From Microlunatus capsulatus (GTDB taxonomy: Bacteria; Actinomycetota; Actinomycetes; Propionibacteriales; Propionibacteriaceae): a stretch of DNA of 64,000 nt. The notes under the pieces were generated by a model. It worked only from the letters and a program-made list of their open reading frames with translations. It made no database searches and was not told the DNA's origin. Below, in pieces: positions 60,472 to 64,000 of this stretch; the stretch's first letter is position 1, and every line of letters starts with the position of its first letter. The translations under genes were made by a program, and so were the position numbers. The DNA is taken from assembly GCF_017876495.1 (NCBI RefSeq), contig NZ_JAGIOB010000001.1:1178001-1242000 (forward strand), written 5' to 3'.

Positions 60472-61689
60472 GTGCCCGCTCCCCCGCTGCGCCTGGACCG
60501 GCGCCGGCTCCTCGGCTGGGGCGGCGCCCTGGCCGCCGGTCTCGCCGTCGGCGGCTGCACCGGCGACGAGCCGCCCGCACCGGCGCCGTGGCAGCAGCGG
60601 CTGCGGACCGCGACGCCGGCCGGGCCGCGCCGGATCGGCGTCCTCGGCGACTCGGTCGCGTTCGGCTCCGGCAGCTCCTCGCCGAAGCCGCTGCACAGCC
60701 TCGTGGGCCTGCTGCGGCAGAGCCTCGCCCGCACCTACGGCGACGGCGGTACCGGCTGGCTGCTGCTCAACCAGCAGGCCTGGCCGGTGACGGCGCAGAA
60801 CCGGGGCTGGGACCCCCGGCTGGTCGTCCACGGCCCGGTGACCAAGATCGCGGCGGGGCTGTTCCGGCGGACCTGCGCCGGCCTGCCCGACGGCGGCCCG
60901 GACGGCTCCCGCGCCCACGTCGAGCTGACGGCCGAGGGCCGGACCGCCACCACCCTGGTGCTGGCCCAGCCGGGCGGCCGCAGCCAGCAGCTGGTGTCGG
61001 TCGACGGCGGCGCCCCGGTCGCGCTGCGCAACGTCCTCACCGGCGGCCCGGAACCGGACGTCGCCCCGCGCGGCGGACCGGTGGCGGGCCACCTCGTCAG
61101 CGAGGTCGACCTCGGCTCCCCCGGCCGGCACACGGTGCGGGTCTGGGCTAGCGGCGGCCCGGTGCACCTGGTCGCCGTCGGCACCGGGACGGGCGCGGGC
61201 CCCTACGTCGTCGACGAGCTGGCCGTGGCCGGGGAGTCGCTGGAGACCTTCCTCGGCCCCGACGACCCGGCGCGCGAGAGCTTCTTCGGGCTGCCCTTCC
61301 TCGACACCCTGGCCGAGGACCTGCTGCTGGTGGAGCTGGGCGCCAACGACTACAACGCGGGCCGGCCGCTGGACGCCGTCGAGGCCGACCTGCGCCGCCT
61401 CGTCACCCGGCAGCAGGCCACCGGCGGCGACGTCGCGCTGTGCTTCCCGCCGGTCTCCAGCCCGACGCTGTACCGGCCCGGCACGCCGACCTACGCGGAC
61501 TACACGACCCGCTGGACGGCCGTCGCCGACGACCTCGGGATCGGCTTCTGCGACCTCAGCCGGATCTGGGGCGACACCTTCGCCGAGGCGTCGGCGCTGC
61601 AGCCGCCCCGCTACGCCGACCTGCTGCACCCCACCGACGCGGGCGCCGCCGACCTCGCCGCGCGGGTGCAGGACTTCCTCGGCCTCTGA
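60472..61689 (+). CDS. SGNH/GDSL-type hydrolase lipoprotein
   Basis: 405 residues, GTG start with a leaderless promoter. Signal with twin Arg and lipobox (LDRRRLLGWGGALAAGLAVGGC). SGNH motifs: GDSVAFGSG (block I Ser), a Gly/Asn in LGANDYN, and the C-terminal DLLHP with the Asp/His pair. Surface esterase or lipase of unknown substrate. A beta-rich insertion (TAEGRTATTLVLAQPGG...) sits between blocks I and III, as in some carbohydrate esterases. Confidence 0.87.
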   Translation: MPAPPLRLDRRRLLGWGGALAAGLAVGGCTGDEPPAPAPWQQRLRTATPAGPRRIGVLGDSVAFGSGSSSPKPLHSLVGLLRQSLARTYGDGGTGWLLLNQQAWPVTAQNRGWDPRLVVHGPVTKIAAGLFRRTCAGLPDGGPDGSRAHVELTAEGRTATTLVLAQPGGRSQQLVSVDGGAPVALRNVLTGGPEPDVAPRGGPVAGHLVSEVDLGSPGRHTVRVWASGGPVHLVAVGTGTGAGPYVVDELAVAGESLETFLGPDDPARESFFGLPFLDTLAEDLLLVELGANDYNAGRPLDAVEADLRRLVTRQQATGGDVALCFPPVSSPTLYRPGTPTYADYTTRWTAVADDLGIGFCDLSRIWGDTFAEASALQPPRYADLLHPTDAGAADLAARVQDFLGL

Positions 61690-61715
61690 GCCGACGACGG
61701 GCTTGGGGTGCTCCC

Positions 61716-61721
61716 TACCCT
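61716..61721 (+). promoter_or_regulatory. -10 box of a leaderless promoter (extensin-like lipoprotein)
   Basis: TACCCT, 6 nt, GTG at 61728. Confidence 0.5.
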
Positions 61722-61727
61722 GGCCGT

Positions 61728-62534
61728 GTGCCCGACCCGCTGACCCGTCGCCGCGTGCTCGGCCTCGGCGCGGGGCTGGCGGTCACCGGCCTGGCGGGCT
61801 GCGGCGCGGTGCCCGACCTCGGCGGCGGGGTCGCCGAGCGCGGGGAGAGCGCCACCTGCGTGCCGCGCTCCGCGCTGGGCTCCCACCGCACGGTCGGCGG
61901 GCTGCCGCTGGTCTACGAGCCGGACGGGCGGCGCAGCGCCTTCCGCTTCGACGCCGCCTTCCACGCCCGGCTGGGGACCTGGGCCGAGGGGCTGGCCGCG
62001 GTGCTGCCGTCGCCGCCGGAGCAGCTCAGCACCTACGGCAGCTGGACCGACGGCGGCACCGCCTGCGACTCCTGGCACCACGCCGGCCGGGCCTTCGACC
62101 TGGCCCGCGTCCGGCTGGCCGACGGCACCGAGGTGTCCTGCCGCCACGACCGCTGGCGCTCCCTCGACGGGGCCCGGCTGGACGAGGCCAGGCAGCGCTA
62201 CTGGGCCCTCGCCGCCGGCCTGCACGCCCGGTTCTCCTACGTGCTCACCTACCTCTACGACGCCCAGCACGCCAACCACGTGCACGTCGACAACGGCCGC
62301 TCCGGCGACGGCGACCCCACCTTCAGCCCGCGCTCGGGTGTCCAGGTCGACGTCGTCCAGGCCGTCTGCCGCTACCTGTGGGGGCAGCCCGTCGAGCTGA
62401 CCGGCTCGTGGGACGCCGCGACCCGCCGCGCGGCCGGCACGGTGCTGGACGGGCTCGGCCTCGACGACGACCTGCAGGCGCCGGGCAGCTGGACCGGCCT
62501 GATGTCCGCCGCCGCCGCGCGCGGCCGGGACTGA
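61728..62534 (+). CDS. Extensin/M15-like lipoprotein, probable peptidoglycan enzyme
   Basis: 268 residues, GTG start. Lipoprotein signal LTRRRVLGLGAGLAVTGLAGC. The central part carries extensin/M15-like features (STYGSWTDGGTACDSWHHAGRAFDLARV and YDAQHANHVHVDNGR, the His/Asp zinc-site pattern of D-alanyl-D-alanine carboxypeptidases). The C-terminal 60 residues look like a peptidoglycan-binding helical module. Likely a wall peptidase at the outer face; zinc ligands inferred, not proven. Confidence 0.78.
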   Translation: MPDPLTRRRVLGLGAGLAVTGLAGCGAVPDLGGGVAERGESATCVPRSALGSHRTVGGLPLVYEPDGRRSAFRFDAAFHARLGTWAEGLAAVLPSPPEQLSTYGSWTDGGTACDSWHHAGRAFDLARVRLADGTEVSCRHDRWRSLDGARLDEARQRYWALAAGLHARFSYVLTYLYDAQHANHVHVDNGRSGDGDPTFSPRSGVQVDVVQAVCRYLWGQPVELTGSWDAATRRAAGTVLDGLGLDDDLQAPGSWTGLMSAAAARGRD

Positions 62535-62555
62535 CGCCGGACCCGCGGTACCCCG

Positions 62556-62614
62556 GGAACCGCTGACGGGTCGCGCGCCGCGCGTCCTCCGACGGCCCAC
62601 CGCTCAGCGGTTCC
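62556..62614. other. Inverted repeat downstream of the extensin-like gene
   Basis: 10-bp arms ggaaccgctg/cagcggttcc around 39 bp, in the 161-bp gap before pepN. May act as a terminator or as part of the pepN promoter region. Confidence 0.4.
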
Positions 62615-62695
62615 GCACCGGCGACCCGCGAGCGGGTGACCAGCGGCGCCCCGCTCCCGACAGCGGTGTCAGGAGCGCGTGACAAGATCGCCCGC

Positions 62696-64000
<1,305 letters not shown>

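Overview
The window is GC-rich chromosomal DNA from an actinobacterium. Supporting signs are strong G/C at third codon positions, the tig-clpP1-clpP2-clpX block, the fused lysX enzyme, an RpiB with Glu where other RpiBs have Cys, and many promoters whose -10 box sits 5-7 nt before the start codon (leaderless mRNAs). The gene content would suit the Propionibacteriales (Propionibacteriaceae or Nocardioidaceae relatives), but that placement is inference. I see no phage, IS element, CRISPR array or rRNA.

Layout. 1-6.2 kb: the 3' end of valS, then small redox genes (NmrA-like reductase, aldo/keto reductase, quinone oxidoreductase), an SRPBCC protein, a secreted protein and a Mug-type glycosylase. 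6.3-11.0 kb (minus strand): tig, clpP1, clpP2, clpX, with an array of four hairpins between tig and clpP1. 11.2-11.4 kb: tRNA-Pro(UGG) and tRNA-Gly(UCC). 11.4-16.3 kb: two MFS transporters, a membrane protein, an aldo/keto reductase and an EEP-family hydrolase. 16.4-20.2 kb: a sugar-type ABC binding lipoprotein with no permeases nearby, an alpha-helical protein, and a regulator joining a DeoR-type HTH to a LacI-type sensor. 20.2-23.0 kb: a pterin dehydratase/VOC fusion, rnhA, an SDR and a LysE exporter.

23.3-30.8 kb is the most distinctive block: eight tightly packed genes of the Nit1C / MSMEG_0565-0572 cluster (Sll0783-like protein, radical SAM, GNAT-AIRS fusion, nitrilase, MSMEG_0570-like protein, flavoprotein, a second nitrilase, glycosyltransferase). 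The second nitrilase has lost the catalytic Cys (Asp) and the first catalytic Glu (Gly), so it looks like a retained pseudoenzyme paralogue. This cluster is tied to nitrogen starvation and, in some bacteria, cyanide or nitrile assimilation; the chemistry of most members is unknown.

30.9-41 kb: an APC-type permease with a large soluble tail, VOC proteins, glgX, a lipoprotein, a small HTH protein with its own repeat operator, an acetyltransferase, a phosphotransferase and dinB. 41.0-47.6 kb (minus): a polyamine/GABA-type catabolic operon (permease, FadR-type regulator, glutamine-synthetase-like ligase, aldehyde dehydrogenase, SDR, PuuD-like hydrolase) with a palindromic operator at its head. 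47.7-52.0 kb: PHP phosphatase, DUF503, nitroreductase, and a type III polyketide synthase / methyltransferase / small membrane protein operon. 52.0-57.9 kb: lysX followed by DUF998, an alpha/beta hydrolase and DUF4261, all joined by 4-nt overlaps. 58-64 kb: a large unrecognised protein, a small ORF, rpiB, two lipoproteins (SGNH hydrolase; extensin/M15-like) and the 5' part of pepN.
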